This document shows, piece after piece, positions 1 to 7,835 of a stretch of DNA of 25,290 bases. The translations under genes were made by a program, and so were the position numbers. The notes beneath the pieces are model-generated. The model was not told the origin of the DNA. It saw only the letters and a list, made by a program, of their open reading frames with translations, and searched no databases. Source of the stretch: an uncultured Christensenella sp. Lineage in GTDB: Bacteria > Bacillota > Clostridia > Christensenellales > UBA3700. Positions within the stretch are counted from its first letter, which is position 1, and each line of letters opens with the position of its first letter. The stretch is taken from positions 5,362 through 30,651 of the forward strand of contig CAJTNA010000002.1 in NCBI GenBank assembly GCA_910577845.1, given 5' to 3'.

Positions 1-3
1 ATG

Positions 4-181
4 GTACATAGAATACATATATCTATGTACATATTATATGAATATTATCTAATTAAATATATACATTTGTCAAGTATAAGCTAAACAATTTGTAAAATGA
101 TAACATTAAATTGACTTTAGCTTTACAAAAACATAGCCGAAAAGCCTAATTTAAGTACATAGATATATGTATTCTATGTAT
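4..181. promoter_or_regulatory. Paired dyad operator-like elements in a long inverted repeat
   Basis: Positions 5-30 and 155-180 are perfect reverse complements over 26 bases. Each arm is itself a dyad: GTACATAGA (4-12) and TCTATGTAC (22-30) are separated by 9 bases, and the right copy at 155-181 has the same form with one end mismatch. A smaller inverted repeat, AAGCTAAA (78-85) with TTTAGCTT (116-123), is nested between them. The right element ends 9 bases before the ribosome binding site of the dockerin gene. The most likely reading is two binding sites for one dimeric regulator, perhaps shared with a divergent gene left of the window. A large RNA hairpin or the ends of a small mobile element are alternatives. 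Confidence 0.6.
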
Positions 182-203
182 CTAAAAATAGGAGGTTTTT
201 GCT

Positions 204-2501
204 ATGATAAAAAACATAAAAAGAGTAGGAATAATCTTTTTAGCAGTAGCCATAGTTTGTCTTACAGCTATAAGTTGTTTTGTGGCTGGGAATGTATCCG
301 TTACTAATGATGTTATTTTGGCAAATGACGAAAGTGTTTCTATAGCAGACGAAGAATTTATCCCTGATGTGACTTTAAATAGTGCTTCAACAATAGTAAC
401 AAATTGGAATAATGCTATTAATATGTCAATTAGTGGAAATAAACAAGTAAAAGTTTTGTTAGAAGCTAACTGGAATTATGTTAATTCTAGCGAAAAGCAT
501 ATAATGGGGACGGGTGTTGGTTTTGCAACTACTGGTTCAATATTAGTGCCTTCAAATGCAAATATTGTACTTAACTTGAATGGTAAAAAAATCAACAGAG
601 GTCTTGCAGATGATAATGCTATAACAGATGGTGAAGTTATACGTGTAGAGGGTAAATTGCAAATTGTAGATTCTACATATAATCACGATATGGTACAAAA
701 TAGCTATGATTTGAGTAAAGAATATAAAGAGCTATATACAGATAAACTTAATAGGCTTGCTGTAGGTAGAATAACTGGCGGTGCAAGTCTTTCTAATGCT
801 GGCGGTATTTTGGTTTATGGTAATGGTGCTAAGCTGAATATGTATGGTGGTATGATTTGCAACAATTATACTAAAATGAATGGAGGCGGAATTTGCGTGA
901 TTCAAGGTATTGTTGATTTTTATGATGGAATTATCTACAATAATACCGCTGGTGGAAATTCTTCGTATGGCGGAGGCATTTGTGCTTATGGTGGAACTAT
1001 AAACATACATTCTGGCTTTGTTGTGGCTAATACTTCTCAATGGTATGGTGCTGGTGTATCTAATATAGATTTTGCCTCAATTGAGGATGACGATTATATT
1101 CAAAGCAAGCTTAATATCTTGGGGGGAATTATCTCTCATAACTATGGTAGACACGGTGGCGGTGTTGCAAATACTTCTAATTCAAAATGTGTAATATCTG
1201 GTGGAGCGATAATATCTTATAATTATGTGTTTGGTAGCTGTGCTGGTATTTTAGCGTGGGGACAGCATTTTGAGGATGAACCAATAACTGAGTTATATGA
1301 TTGCACTATTACAAACAATACAACTTATTATTCAGGAGGTTTAAATGGCGGTTCTGGTGTTTTAAGTAATTCCATTTTATCAATTAATGGTACAGCAATT
1401 ACTGATAATAAGTTTATTAATGTTTCACAAACAAATGTTGCAAGAGGTGGCGGAATTTATATCGTAGATTCAAGTAGTAATAATAGTCAAGCAACAATTG
1501 AAAATGTTACAATAACAGGTAATTCTATTAAATCTGATATTAATGATGGTTTACATAGTCAAGCTGGTGGAATGGCAATCTCAAATTCAGAAAAAGTAAA
1601 TGTTGTTTTTAGTGGTAGCATAAACATTTATGATAACACTGCTCACGGAGTACCATCCGATTTAAGGATAGAGTTGGACCAAAAAATGCAAATAGTTGGT
1701 AACCTTATAAACGGAAATAATATGTCAAGAATTGGAATTGAATTGGCAGATGAATATGGTAAATTAAGCTTTACAGATGGATACAATACAAGTGGTAATA
1801 CAAATCCTAATATATTTTTCAGCAGTAATGGATTGGCTATTGGTAGTAATGGTGAATTAGTTGCAAATGATAAGGCAGAAGTACCTACAATAGTTGATGG
1901 TGAGGTTAGATTTGAAAATACTATTAGTAGTGATGTTTATGAATTTATTTATTATGAGAATGGTAAACGCAAAAGCTATTCTGATAATAATATAATACAC
2001 GCAGTAAATGACTACGATTTAAGGAAGTCAGTAAACAATGGTGATTTAGTGCTTGGTAAGATATTGCCAAATACTAGTGTAATTAGCTTTATAAGTAATA
2101 TTAAATTTGCTGGCAGTAAATTTAAAATTATTGATGGTAACAACAATATAGTTTATGGTGATGGTGCGAACATTAAATTTGAAAATTTACTTGATAATGG
2201 TTTTGAACTAGCAATTGGTACAGGTTGGAAGCTACAAACATTTACAGAAAATGATTCAATTATAGAGGAATTTTATTTGTCTGTTCTTGGAGACTTAACT
2301 GGTGATGGAAAAGTGAACTCTGCAGATGTTAATTATATTAGACAATTGATAAACAATACTGATTTGTACAATAATTTGCTAGATAAATCTTATATTCAAC
2401 TTGCTACATTAATTGTTAACAAAAATGGTTTATCTCAAAGTGACTCAAATATTCTTTGGAATATAATCTGTGGTATAGTTGACATTGAGTATTTTATTTA
2501 A
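204..2501 (+). CDS. Secreted beta-helix repeat protein with C-terminal dockerin
   Basis: This is a 765-residue extracellular protein. Residues 1-30 form a signal peptide with basic residues (KNIKR) followed by a hydrophobic core; a Cys in AISC makes lipidation possible but the lipobox is poor. Residues about 190-480 carry repeated units such as GGGICAYGG and GGMICNNYT, typical of right-handed parallel beta-helix (polymorphic-membrane-protein or adhesin-like) folds, with no glycosidase catalytic motif recognised. Residues 697-708 (DLTGDGKVNSAD) form a dockerin type I calcium loop followed by helix VNYIRQLI; the second repeat near 735-755 has lost most calcium ligands (VNKNGLSQSD). The ATG has GGAGG at 191-195, 8 bases away. 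Dockerins bind cohesins on scaffoldins, so attachment to a cell-surface or cellulosome-like complex is inferred; no cohesin lies in the window. The substrate or adhesion target is unknown. Confidence 0.8.
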   Translation: MIKNIKRVGIIFLAVAIVCLTAISCFVAGNVSVTNDVILANDESVSIADEEFIPDVTLNSASTIVTNWNNAINMSISGNKQVKVLLEANWNYVNSSEKHIMGTGVGFATTGSILVPSNANIVLNLNGKKINRGLADDNAITDGEVIRVEGKLQIVDSTYNHDMVQNSYDLSKEYKELYTDKLNRLAVGRITGGASLSNAGGILVYGNGAKLNMYGGMICNNYTKMNGGGICVIQGIVDFYDGIIYNNTAGGNSSYGGGICAYGGTINIHSGFVVANTSQWYGAGVSNIDFASIEDDDYIQSKLNILGGIISHNYGRHGGGVANTSNSKCVISGGAIISYNYVFGSCAGILAWGQHFEDEPITELYDCTITNNTTYYSGGLNGGSGVLSNSILSINGTAITDNKFINVSQTNVARGGGIYIVDSSSNNSQATIENVTITGNSIKSDINDGLHSQAGGMAISNSEKVNVVFSGSINIYDNTAHGVPSDLRIELDQKMQIVGNLINGNNMSRIGIELADEYGKLSFTDGYNTSGNTNPNIFFSSNGLAIGSNGELVANDKAEVPTIVDGEVRFENTISSDVYEFIYYENGKRKSYSDNNIIHAVNDYDLRKSVNNGDLVLGKILPNTSVISFISNIKFAGSKFKIIDGNNNIVYGDGANIKFENLLDNGFELAIGTGWKLQTFTENDSIIEEFYLSVLGDLTGDGKVNSADVNYIRQLINNTDLYNNLLDKSYIQLATLIVNKNGLSQSDSNILWNIICGIVDIEYFI

Positions 2502-2931
2502 AAACTAATTAATTGAACTAATTTGCTTAGGTTAATATTTAATTAAAAATATAAATTTTGAAATTTTGCTTACAAGGCACAAATTATTGGAAATTGTTTT
2601 TAGTTTTTAAAGTTATTATCTAATAAAATAATGTATATATTCATTAGATTAAAATTCCCTTTGATTAAATTAAACTAGTTCATTTATGCGATAACATATT
2701 TAGGCTAGTATTAAGTGTAAGCTTAAATCAAATTAAAAAGAATAGTTGAAAAAATTATCAAATATTTTGCACTAAAAATAATTGATTGAGATTATATCTA
2801 ACTATTTTTGGTAGTAGCTATGCTTTTGGCTTACATTTATTAGATATTAAGAATTTTTATGTTATAATAAATTGTTTAATGATTGTTGTTTTTAATTTAA
2901 AATTGAAACAAGCTAAATAAATTTTCATACA
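2502..2931. other. AT-rich spacer, no gene seen
   Basis: No ORF with a ribosome binding site is visible between the dockerin gene and the terminator at 2932. There is no convincing terminator directly after the dockerin gene; the best candidate is a 7-bp stem (2618-2624 with 2643-2649) with a long loop. An extended -10 sequence TGTTATAAT lies at 2860-2868 on the plus strand and could start a short transcript ending at the 2932-2961 hairpin. Confidence 0.5.
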
Positions 2932-2961
2932 AACAAGATACCGAACATTCGGTATCTTGTT
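2932..2961 (-). terminator. Terminator hairpin behind the GH36-like gene, possibly bidirectional
   Basis: A 14-bp perfect stem, AACAAGATACCGAA (2932-2945) with TTCGGTATCTTGTT (2948-2961), ends 2 bases from the stop codon of the minus-strand alpha-galactosidase gene (stop at 2964-2966). The following bases on the minus strand are only moderately T-rich (TTTGTATG). On the plus strand they read GTTTAATC, so it may work in both directions. Confidence 0.75.
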
Positions 2962-2963
2962 GT

Positions 2964-4433
2964 TTAATCTGTTGGTAAATTTATTTCGCTTGGATAGCTT
3001 TGTGGTTTTATTTGAGAATCTGTAACTACAATGTTATCAAAGCTATTTAAGATTGTATTAATTAATGGCGGTTTGATTTTGCTGTTGTTTGGTATTGTAT
3101 AAATACAAGGATAAATTAAATCTAGATATTTTTTATTAGGCAAGTGCTTTAAGTTGTTTTTTGTACTTAAATCTATTTGTGGAGATAAAAAGTTTAATGG
3201 ATTATGCCAAATATTTTTGCAGTCGGAAGAAAGGCTAATATAATCACAATTATTAATTCCGCTTAAAAATGGTACTCCACCAAAGATAAGTGTTTTTCCA
3301 TTTGCAAATTTTTTAATAAGCTCTATTCCGTCATTAATTAGCATTGCTTGGGTTTTGCCATCAGTAGGTATACATCCCGCCATATAAATACAATCACAGT
3401 ATATAACATCAAATCCCCAACTATCAATTAACTCAAACATTTCTTTGAGATATTTTTTGCTATCTTCTAAAGTAATGTCAAGGGAATGTACTCCCTCCCA
3501 AAACGGGCAAGTTATTTGTGGTTTATCATTTAGCTTTATTGTTAAGTTTTGGTTTTTGGCAAAAGATTTTGCAAGTGGTGAAATCGCAAAAGGTGCTATC
3601 CATATACCAGCTTTCATTCCTTTTTGATGAATATTATCCACTATTGATTTAAAACCATTTTTAAATCGTTTACAATCTATATCAAATAAGTCATAACCAG
3701 TTGTTGAATATCCATCACCAATCAAAAACAAATTAAAACAATTCTCTATTGTGTAGATTTTATTGTTAATGACTTGTTGGCTGATTGCGTTGCCAAACTC
3801 GTTAAAAGTATTATAAACAAGTAGCTTTTCTTGAGCTATATCTTGGCAGTTAAGCGAACTTTTTAATTTATTAATGGCATTTTGATAAGTGTCACAAATG
3901 CGAGTAACCTTAGCAAGCTCCATATGTTTATTTACAGAATAACCTTTAAAATTTCGATTAATTTTTAATATGTGTCTTTCAAAATCATAAGTGAATTTTG
4001 TAAAAGTATATTCTTCATTTAAGCTTGCAAAAATCAAACAATCATTGCTACAATCTTTTCTAAATTGACATAGCCCAAAACTGGCGTTTTGGTCATAGTC
4101 TTGCTCATATTCTCCAAGATATTCTAGTCCGCACCCACGAGTGAACTTTTTGGAAAGCTGGGAGAATAACTTTGACTTGTTGCTATTTTCGTAAGCTACT
4201 ATTGATGGAGACCAAGTCTGGTATGCATTTGTTATAAAATTTGTAAAGCTTGCATCAATTTTAATATAAAAATCTATATTAAAATTATATAAATCTTTGT
4301 TTGTGTGGATATTTGCTTGCAATAAATTCTCTTTAGAGTGGATATTTAAAACAAAATCATTATTATTCAATTGTGTTGTGTATATAATGCTATCACCAGT
4401 TTGATAACTTATTTTACAGTTTATTAGTTGCAT
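2964..4433 (-). CDS. GH36-like alpha-galactosidase (melibiase clan GH-D)
   Basis: A cytoplasmic protein of 489 residues with no signal peptide. The second half matches the clan GH-D TIM barrel: LIGDGYSTTGYD (237-248) corresponds to the family's IDDGW-type strand, RFKNGFKSIVDNIHQKGMKAG followed by IWIAPF (256-282) is the hallmark second strand, and WGFDVIYCDCIY (339-350) carries the likely nucleophile Asp347. SSDCKNIW (402-409) places the likely acid/base at Asp404. These positions follow family patterns, not an alignment. It is shorter than typical 700-residue GH36 enzymes, with a reduced N-terminal beta-domain. Predicted role: release of alpha-galactose from raffinose-type or other alpha-galactosides; exact substrate unknown. 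ATG at 4433 has GAGG upstream. It is divergent from perR. Confidence 0.8.
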   Translation of the reverse strand: MQLINCKISYQTGDSIIYTTQLNNNDFVLNIHSKENLLQANIHTNKDLYNFNIDFYIKIDASFTNFITNAYQTWSPSIVAYENSNKSKLFSQLSKKFTRGCGLEYLGEYEQDYDQNASFGLCQFRKDCSNDCLIFASLNEEYTFTKFTYDFERHILKINRNFKGYSVNKHMELAKVTRICDTYQNAINKLKSSLNCQDIAQEKLLVYNTFNEFGNAISQQVINNKIYTIENCFNLFLIGDGYSTTGYDLFDIDCKRFKNGFKSIVDNIHQKGMKAGIWIAPFAISPLAKSFAKNQNLTIKLNDKPQITCPFWEGVHSLDITLEDSKKYLKEMFELIDSWGFDVIYCDCIYMAGCIPTDGKTQAMLINDGIELIKKFANGKTLIFGGVPFLSGINNCDYISLSSDCKNIWHNPLNFLSPQIDLSTKNNLKHLPNKKYLDLIYPCIYTIPNNSKIKPPLINTILNSFDNIVVTDSQIKPQSYPSEINLPTD

Positions 4434-4589
4434 ATTACCTCATAATAAATTTTTTATGTAGCTAAATTATTGTGCTATTTTTATCGTGTTAATATGTGTG
4501 TTATCAAGTTAAAAAATATGAGCCACAAGTTAAAATAAATAAGATATGAAAACACTTTATGTTATTAATTGTTGCCATATTATATTTAA

Positions 4590-4619
4590 ATTATAATATT
4601 TAAAAAAAATTCTTGACAA
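4590..4619 (-). promoter_or_regulatory. Promoter of the GH36-like gene
   Basis: On the minus strand TTGTCA (complement of 4614-4619) is followed after 18 bases by TATAAT (complement of 4590-4595), about 150 bases before the start codon. Its -35 hexamer overlaps the -35 hexamer of the divergent perR promoter (4613-4618), so both promoters share one -35 region. A second weaker candidate closer to the gene cannot be excluded. Confidence 0.5.
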
Positions 4620-4641
4620 AATTTACTAATAATGATATACT
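4613..4641 (+). promoter_or_regulatory. perR promoter
   Basis: A consensus -35 TTGACA (4613-4618), a 17-base spacer and -10 TATACT (4636-4641) preceded by TGA (4633-4635), an extended -10. The transcript would start near 4648, inside the PerR box, leaving an 80-base leader before the start codon at 4728. Confidence 0.85.
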
Positions 4642-4645
4642 AAAT

Positions 4646-4660
4646 TAGTAATCATTACTA
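4646..4660. promoter_or_regulatory. PerR/Fur-type box over the perR transcription start
   Basis: TAGTAAT-C-ATTACTA is a perfect 7-1-7 inverted repeat, the geometry of the PerR/Fur box (B. subtilis PerR consensus TTATAATNATTATAA). It lies immediately downstream of the -10 box, where a bound repressor would block transcription, so the regulator probably represses its own operon until peroxide oxidises it. Confidence 0.8.
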
Positions 4661-4727
4661 TATTTAATTATTTAAATTTTCTAATTGCCTTTTGGGTATT
4701 AGTTTTAGTTTACAAAAAGAGGTATAT

Positions 4728-5111
4728 ATGAATAAGTCTGTACAACGAGATATTGTTTTGGATGTGCTGAAAAGCACAAAGGAACATCCTACAGCTGATA
4801 CTGTTTATGAGATGGCTAGAAGTATTTCGCCTAATATATCTAAGGGTACTGTTTACCGCAATTTAAATCAATTAGTTGATAATGGTATGGCAATTAAAGT
4901 TCCCGCAATTTTTGAAAAGGATAGGTTTGATGCTGATACATCAAGACATAGTCATTTGATATGCGAAAAATGTGGTGCTGTTATTGACTTTGACGATACA
5001 AAATATAAAATAAATATTAAACTTTCAGAAATTAATGGTGCTGTTCCTAAAAGTTTTAGTTTGGTTTACTATGGACTTTGTCCTAAATGCAGTGGTAAAT
5101 TAGATAAATAA
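4728..5111 (+). CDS. perR: PerR-type peroxide-sensing Fur-family repressor
   Basis: A 127-residue Fur-family regulator. The start is ATG 4728, behind AAAAGAGG (4715-4722); an in-frame ATG at 4692 would add 12 residues with no ribosome binding site. The winged helix spans residues 5-60 (HPTADTVYEM, GTVYRNLNQLV). Expected regulatory-metal ligands are all present: His20, Asp68 (in RFDAD), His74 and His76 (RHSH) and Asp87 (IDFDD). Asp68 at the position occupied by Glu in iron-sensing Fur is the PerR signature. The structural zinc site is Cys79/Cys82 and Cys118/Cys121. PerR proteins sense H2O2 by oxidation of the metal-binding histidines and derepress peroxide-defence genes. Its neighbour 67 bases downstream is a peroxide reductase, fitting this assignment. 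Confidence 0.9.
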   Translation: MNKSVQRDIVLDVLKSTKEHPTADTVYEMARSISPNISKGTVYRNLNQLVDNGMAIKVPAIFEKDRFDADTSRHSHLICEKCGAVIDFDDTKYKINIKLSEINGAVPKSFSLVYYGLCPKCSGKLDK

Positions 5112-5178
5112 TTGGTTATAATAGCAATAATGTAATACATTTGTTATAAAATAAAAACAAAATTAAGGAGATATTTTT

Positions 5179-5724
5179 ATGAAAAAATTTGTTTGTTCTG
5201 TATGTGGTTATGTACACGAAGGTGATTCTGCTCCAGCAAAATGCCCGCAATGTGGTGTTCCAGCTAGTAAGTTCAATGAGATGACAGCTAGCGTTATGAG
5301 TTGGGCAACTGAGCATGTTGTTGGTTCTGCTAAAGGTTTGGATGCTGAAGTTATTGCTGGATTGAAAGCTAATTTTGAGGGTGAATGTACTGAGGTTGGT
5401 ATGTACTTAGCAATGAGCCGTCAAGCTGAAAGAGAAGGTTACCCTGAAATTGCTGAGGCTTACAAGAGATATGCTTTTGAGGAAGCTGAACACGCTTCAA
5501 AATTTGCTGAACTTTTGGGTGAGGTTTTGACTGATAGCACAAAACGCAATCTTGAAATGAGGGCTGAGGCAGAAAATGGTGCTTGTGCTGGCAAATTTGA
5601 GCTTGCAAAACTTGCTAAACAACTTGGCTATGATGCTGTACACGATACTGTACACGAAATGGCTAAAGATGAGGCAAGACATGGTCAAGGTTTCCAAGGT
5701 CTTTTAAACAGATATTTTAAATAA
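5179..5724 (+). CDS. Reverse rubrerythrin (rubredoxin domain first), peroxide reductase
   Basis: A 181-residue soluble protein. A rubredoxin-like iron centre comes first (Cys6, Cys9, Cys22, Cys25; CSVCGY and CPQCG), then a four-helix diiron domain with GECTEVGMY (68-76), EEAEH (101-105) and DEARH (164-168) as iron-binding helices. This order is the reverse of classical rubrerythrin and matches the reverse rubrerythrins of Clostridium acetobutylicum, which reduce H2O2 (and O2) using electrons from NADH via a rubredoxin reductase. Ribosome binding site AAGGAG at 5165-5170, 8 bases before ATG. It follows perR in the same direction and probably shares its promoter; a strong terminator closes the pair. 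It protects an anaerobe against oxygen exposure. Confidence 0.92.
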   Translation: MKKFVCSVCGYVHEGDSAPAKCPQCGVPASKFNEMTASVMSWATEHVVGSAKGLDAEVIAGLKANFEGECTEVGMYLAMSRQAEREGYPEIAEAYKRYAFEEAEHASKFAELLGEVLTDSTKRNLEMRAEAENGACAGKFELAKLAKQLGYDAVHDTVHEMAKDEARHGQGFQGLLNRYFK

Positions 5725-5798
5725 TAATTAAAGTCTAAATTATAGGTTGTATTTAGTATTTAATTATTAAAACAGTAAGTAAAATTTGTTATAATTCA

Positions 5799-5826
5799 AA
5801 GCGACATTTTGTCGCTTGTTTTTTTT
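5799..5826 (+). terminator. Rho-independent terminator of the perR-rubrerythrin unit
   Basis: Perfect 8-bp stem AAGCGACA (5799-5806) with TGTCGCTT (5810-5817), a TTT loop, and an 8-base T run (5819-5826). A TGTTATAAT -10-like box (5787-5795) sits right in front of it and is unlikely to be used because the transcript would begin inside the stem. Confidence 0.9.
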
Positions 5827-6487
5827 GCATAGTAAATTTTTAATTATGTTACTTTGAAAAAAGTTAATAAATAATAAAAAAGTGTACTTTAATATATTGT
5901 ATTAAAAATTGTAATAAAAAGCTAAATAAAGATTATATAATTTGTTTATATGATTTTTTAACACAAATTGATTTATTTTAATATATTATATATAACAAAA
6001 ATCATTTTTTGCATAGTAAAAAATATTTGGGAATTTGTAATTAGCATTAGAATTTTTTGTATTATTTTATTCGTTTAGATACGAGAAAGTCATTTAAATT
6101 GGCATAAGAATACAAAATATATTTATACAACAAATCTTGCAAAATTTTAATTTTATTCATTTAATAAAAACTTTTATACAGCGTGTTTGGGGGGGCTATT
6201 AAAAATGGCTTTTTGTAGGTGATAAATAAAATTTATTGTAATAAAATTAAAGCAAATTTTGGGCAAATTTACACAATGTGAAAAATCTGTCAAAAAAGTA
6301 TACATTTATTGACACTTTGTACACACATTCAAGTTTAAATGTTACTTAAATGACTGCTTTTAAAATAAAAATATTGTATTTTAAATAAAAAATAACTAGA
6401 AAATTATTACTTGTTTCAAAAATGATTAAATTTGTAATTTGATAGTAAATAAATCTAATTTGGTTTATTATCTATATAAAAAATTTC
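5827..6487. other. Long AT-rich spacer with a 16-base direct repeat and a G7 run
   Basis: No ORF with a plausible ribosome binding site, tRNA or riboswitch motif is visible. The 16-mer beginning TTTTTTGCATAG occurs at 5821-5836 and again at 6005-6020. A run of seven G (6189-6195) stands out in this AT-rich DNA. A TTGACA hexamer at 6309-6314 has no good -10 partner. A promoter for the lipoprotein must lie here but I cannot place it. Confidence 0.4.
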
Positions 6488-6499
6488 GGAGGTAATCGA

Positions 6500-7120
6500 A
6501 TGAAAAAGAAGGTAGTTTTGTTTGTAGCAATTATTTTAGTTGCTGTAACTGCTTGTGCATTGCTTGTAGGTTGTGCACCGGCTAATCCAGATAAGTTTAT
6601 GGAGAAGTTTATTGAAAGTGATAGCAAGGCATATTATATGGGCAAAGATATGTGTTATGCATTAGATGGTGACATAATGATGGAAACATCTGATGAGGAT
6701 AGTGCAAGTTATTATGAGTTGTCAGGTGACGAGGTTATTTGCTATTCAGGCTATAAAGATGGTGATAAATTTGAGTGGCGTGTTTCTAAAATGAATAAAG
6801 AAGAGTTTGCTGGTGAAGTTGGACTTGATAAGTTTGAAAGTATGAAAAAATGTTTCAATGTTTACACTCGTTTAGAGTCTGCTAAACCTGAAGATAATGA
6901 TAAAGTGGAAGCTACTGTTGATTACAAAAAAGATTTTGAAAAGAAAGATGGTTGGTTGGTAGGTAAAGAAGGTACTCTTTCTGCTGGTATGGCTTACAAA
7001 ATTTCTTCAAAAGAAATGTTGGTAAAATTGAGCTTTGAGAGTGAAGTTGAATTTGATATTAAAGCTGTTATTGGACACAAATTAACTATTCCAGCTGAGG
7101 CTAAGTCTGCTAACAAATAA
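6500..7120 (+). CDS. Small secreted lipoprotein of unknown function
   Basis: A 206-residue protein with a lipoprotein signal: MKKK, hydrophobic segment 5-21, lipobox LVGC with Cys25. The mature part is hydrophilic, Lys/Glu/Asp-rich and predicted mostly beta (for example SASYYELSGDEVICYSGYKD and EVEFDIKAVIGHKL), with no domain I recognise. A strong ribosome binding site GGAGG (6488-6492) precedes ATG by 7 bases. It is flanked by long non-coding spacers and looks monocistronic. It would be anchored on the outer face of the membrane; the ligand or role cannot be inferred. Confidence 0.75.
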   Translation: MKKKVVLFVAIILVAVTACALLVGCAPANPDKFMEKFIESDSKAYYMGKDMCYALDGDIMMETSDEDSASYYELSGDEVICYSGYKDGDKFEWRVSKMNKEEFAGEVGLDKFESMKKCFNVYTRLESAKPEDNDKVEATVDYKKDFEKKDGWLVGKEGTLSAGMAYKISSKEMLVKLSFESEVEFDIKAVIGHKLTIPAEAKSANK

Positions 7121-7809
7121 TGTTTCTTATTTATGGAATAAATTATTAGTTCCATAAAAGATAATTACGTTGGTGTAATGATATAATGTCAATTGTAATA
7201 ATTTTTATGACAAAATATTTACTTTACTAATCAAGTTTAGGTATTCAGTAATATAGTTTTGTGACAATAAAAATTGTACATAATGATTTAAGTTCGAAAA
7301 TAACAACTATTGTAACTTTAAAACAAAATATTATAATACAAATAAACTCTTGCAATTGTGAGAGTTTATTGTTTTTTTAAATATTACTTGTTATCTAATT
7401 AGTTTTAAAATAATATCGTTTAAATGATTGCTTGAGAAAATGAATTATTTAAACAGTTTAAAAAGTCCTTTCATTATATTTAAGTTGTATCAAATTTAAT
7501 AAAGTTATAGGTTTTAATTTGAATTTAGTCCGACATTATTTTAAATTAATGCTACTACTGTGTACTTAATTATGTGGTCATATAGCTATATGTTTCAGAT
7601 TTATTATTGTAATTAAAATTTTTATTTTTTAAACAAAATCAAATTTAATATCGATTTTCGAAAGGTTATATGCAATTTTAATTGGAATGACATTATTTGA
7701 TTTTTTTATTATTAGCAATATGCCAAGTAATTCAAAAGAGGTGGTTTAGTTGTTAATTTATTTTGAAATTTCATAGATATAAATTGTTATAATTTTATTG
7801 CGAATACAA
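7121..7809. other. Long AT-rich spacer with possible small-RNA locus
   Basis: No credible ORF. A 9-bp hairpin (7130-7138 with 7150-7158) just after the lipoprotein gene lacks a T run. An extended -10 TGATATAAT is at 7179-7187 and a real terminator at 7341-7378, which would bound a transcript of about 185 bases. Another -10-like box with a weak -35 (TTGTAA 7310-7315, 16 bases, TATAAT 7332-7337) directly precedes the terminator. TGTTATAAT at 7785-7793 may serve the next gene. Confidence 0.35.
7341..7378 (+). terminator. Rho-independent terminator in the 7.1-7.8 kb spacer
   Basis: Perfect 10-bp stem AATAAACTCT (7341-7350) with AGAGTTTATT (7361-7370), a 10-base loop, and seven T (7372-7378). It lies 220 bases beyond the lipoprotein stop, so it ends either a long 3' UTR or a separate small transcript. 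Confidence 0.8.
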
Positions 7810-7826
7810 TGTTATAATTATCGCAA
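7785..7826 (+). promoter_or_regulatory. Promoter region of the yccF-like gene with flanking dyad
   Basis: Two extended -10 boxes TGTTATAAT occur at 7785-7793 and 7810-7818. The second predicts a start near 7825, only about 11 bases before the ATG. An inverted repeat TTGCGA (7798-7803) and TCGCAA (7821-7826) brackets this -10 box and could be an operator. Confidence 0.5.
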
Positions 7827-7835
7827 ACTAAATAT

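Noticed and set aside
732..1040. Minus-strand ORF inside the dockerin gene
   Set aside because: A shadow of the beta-helix repeats: low-complexity composition, no ribosome binding site.
5116..5697. Minus-strand ORFs across the rubrerythrin gene
   Set aside because: They lie antisense to a well-supported enzyme and have no recognisable domains.
5787..5795. Promoter TGTTATAAT after rubrerythrin
   Set aside because: Transcription would begin inside the terminator stem.
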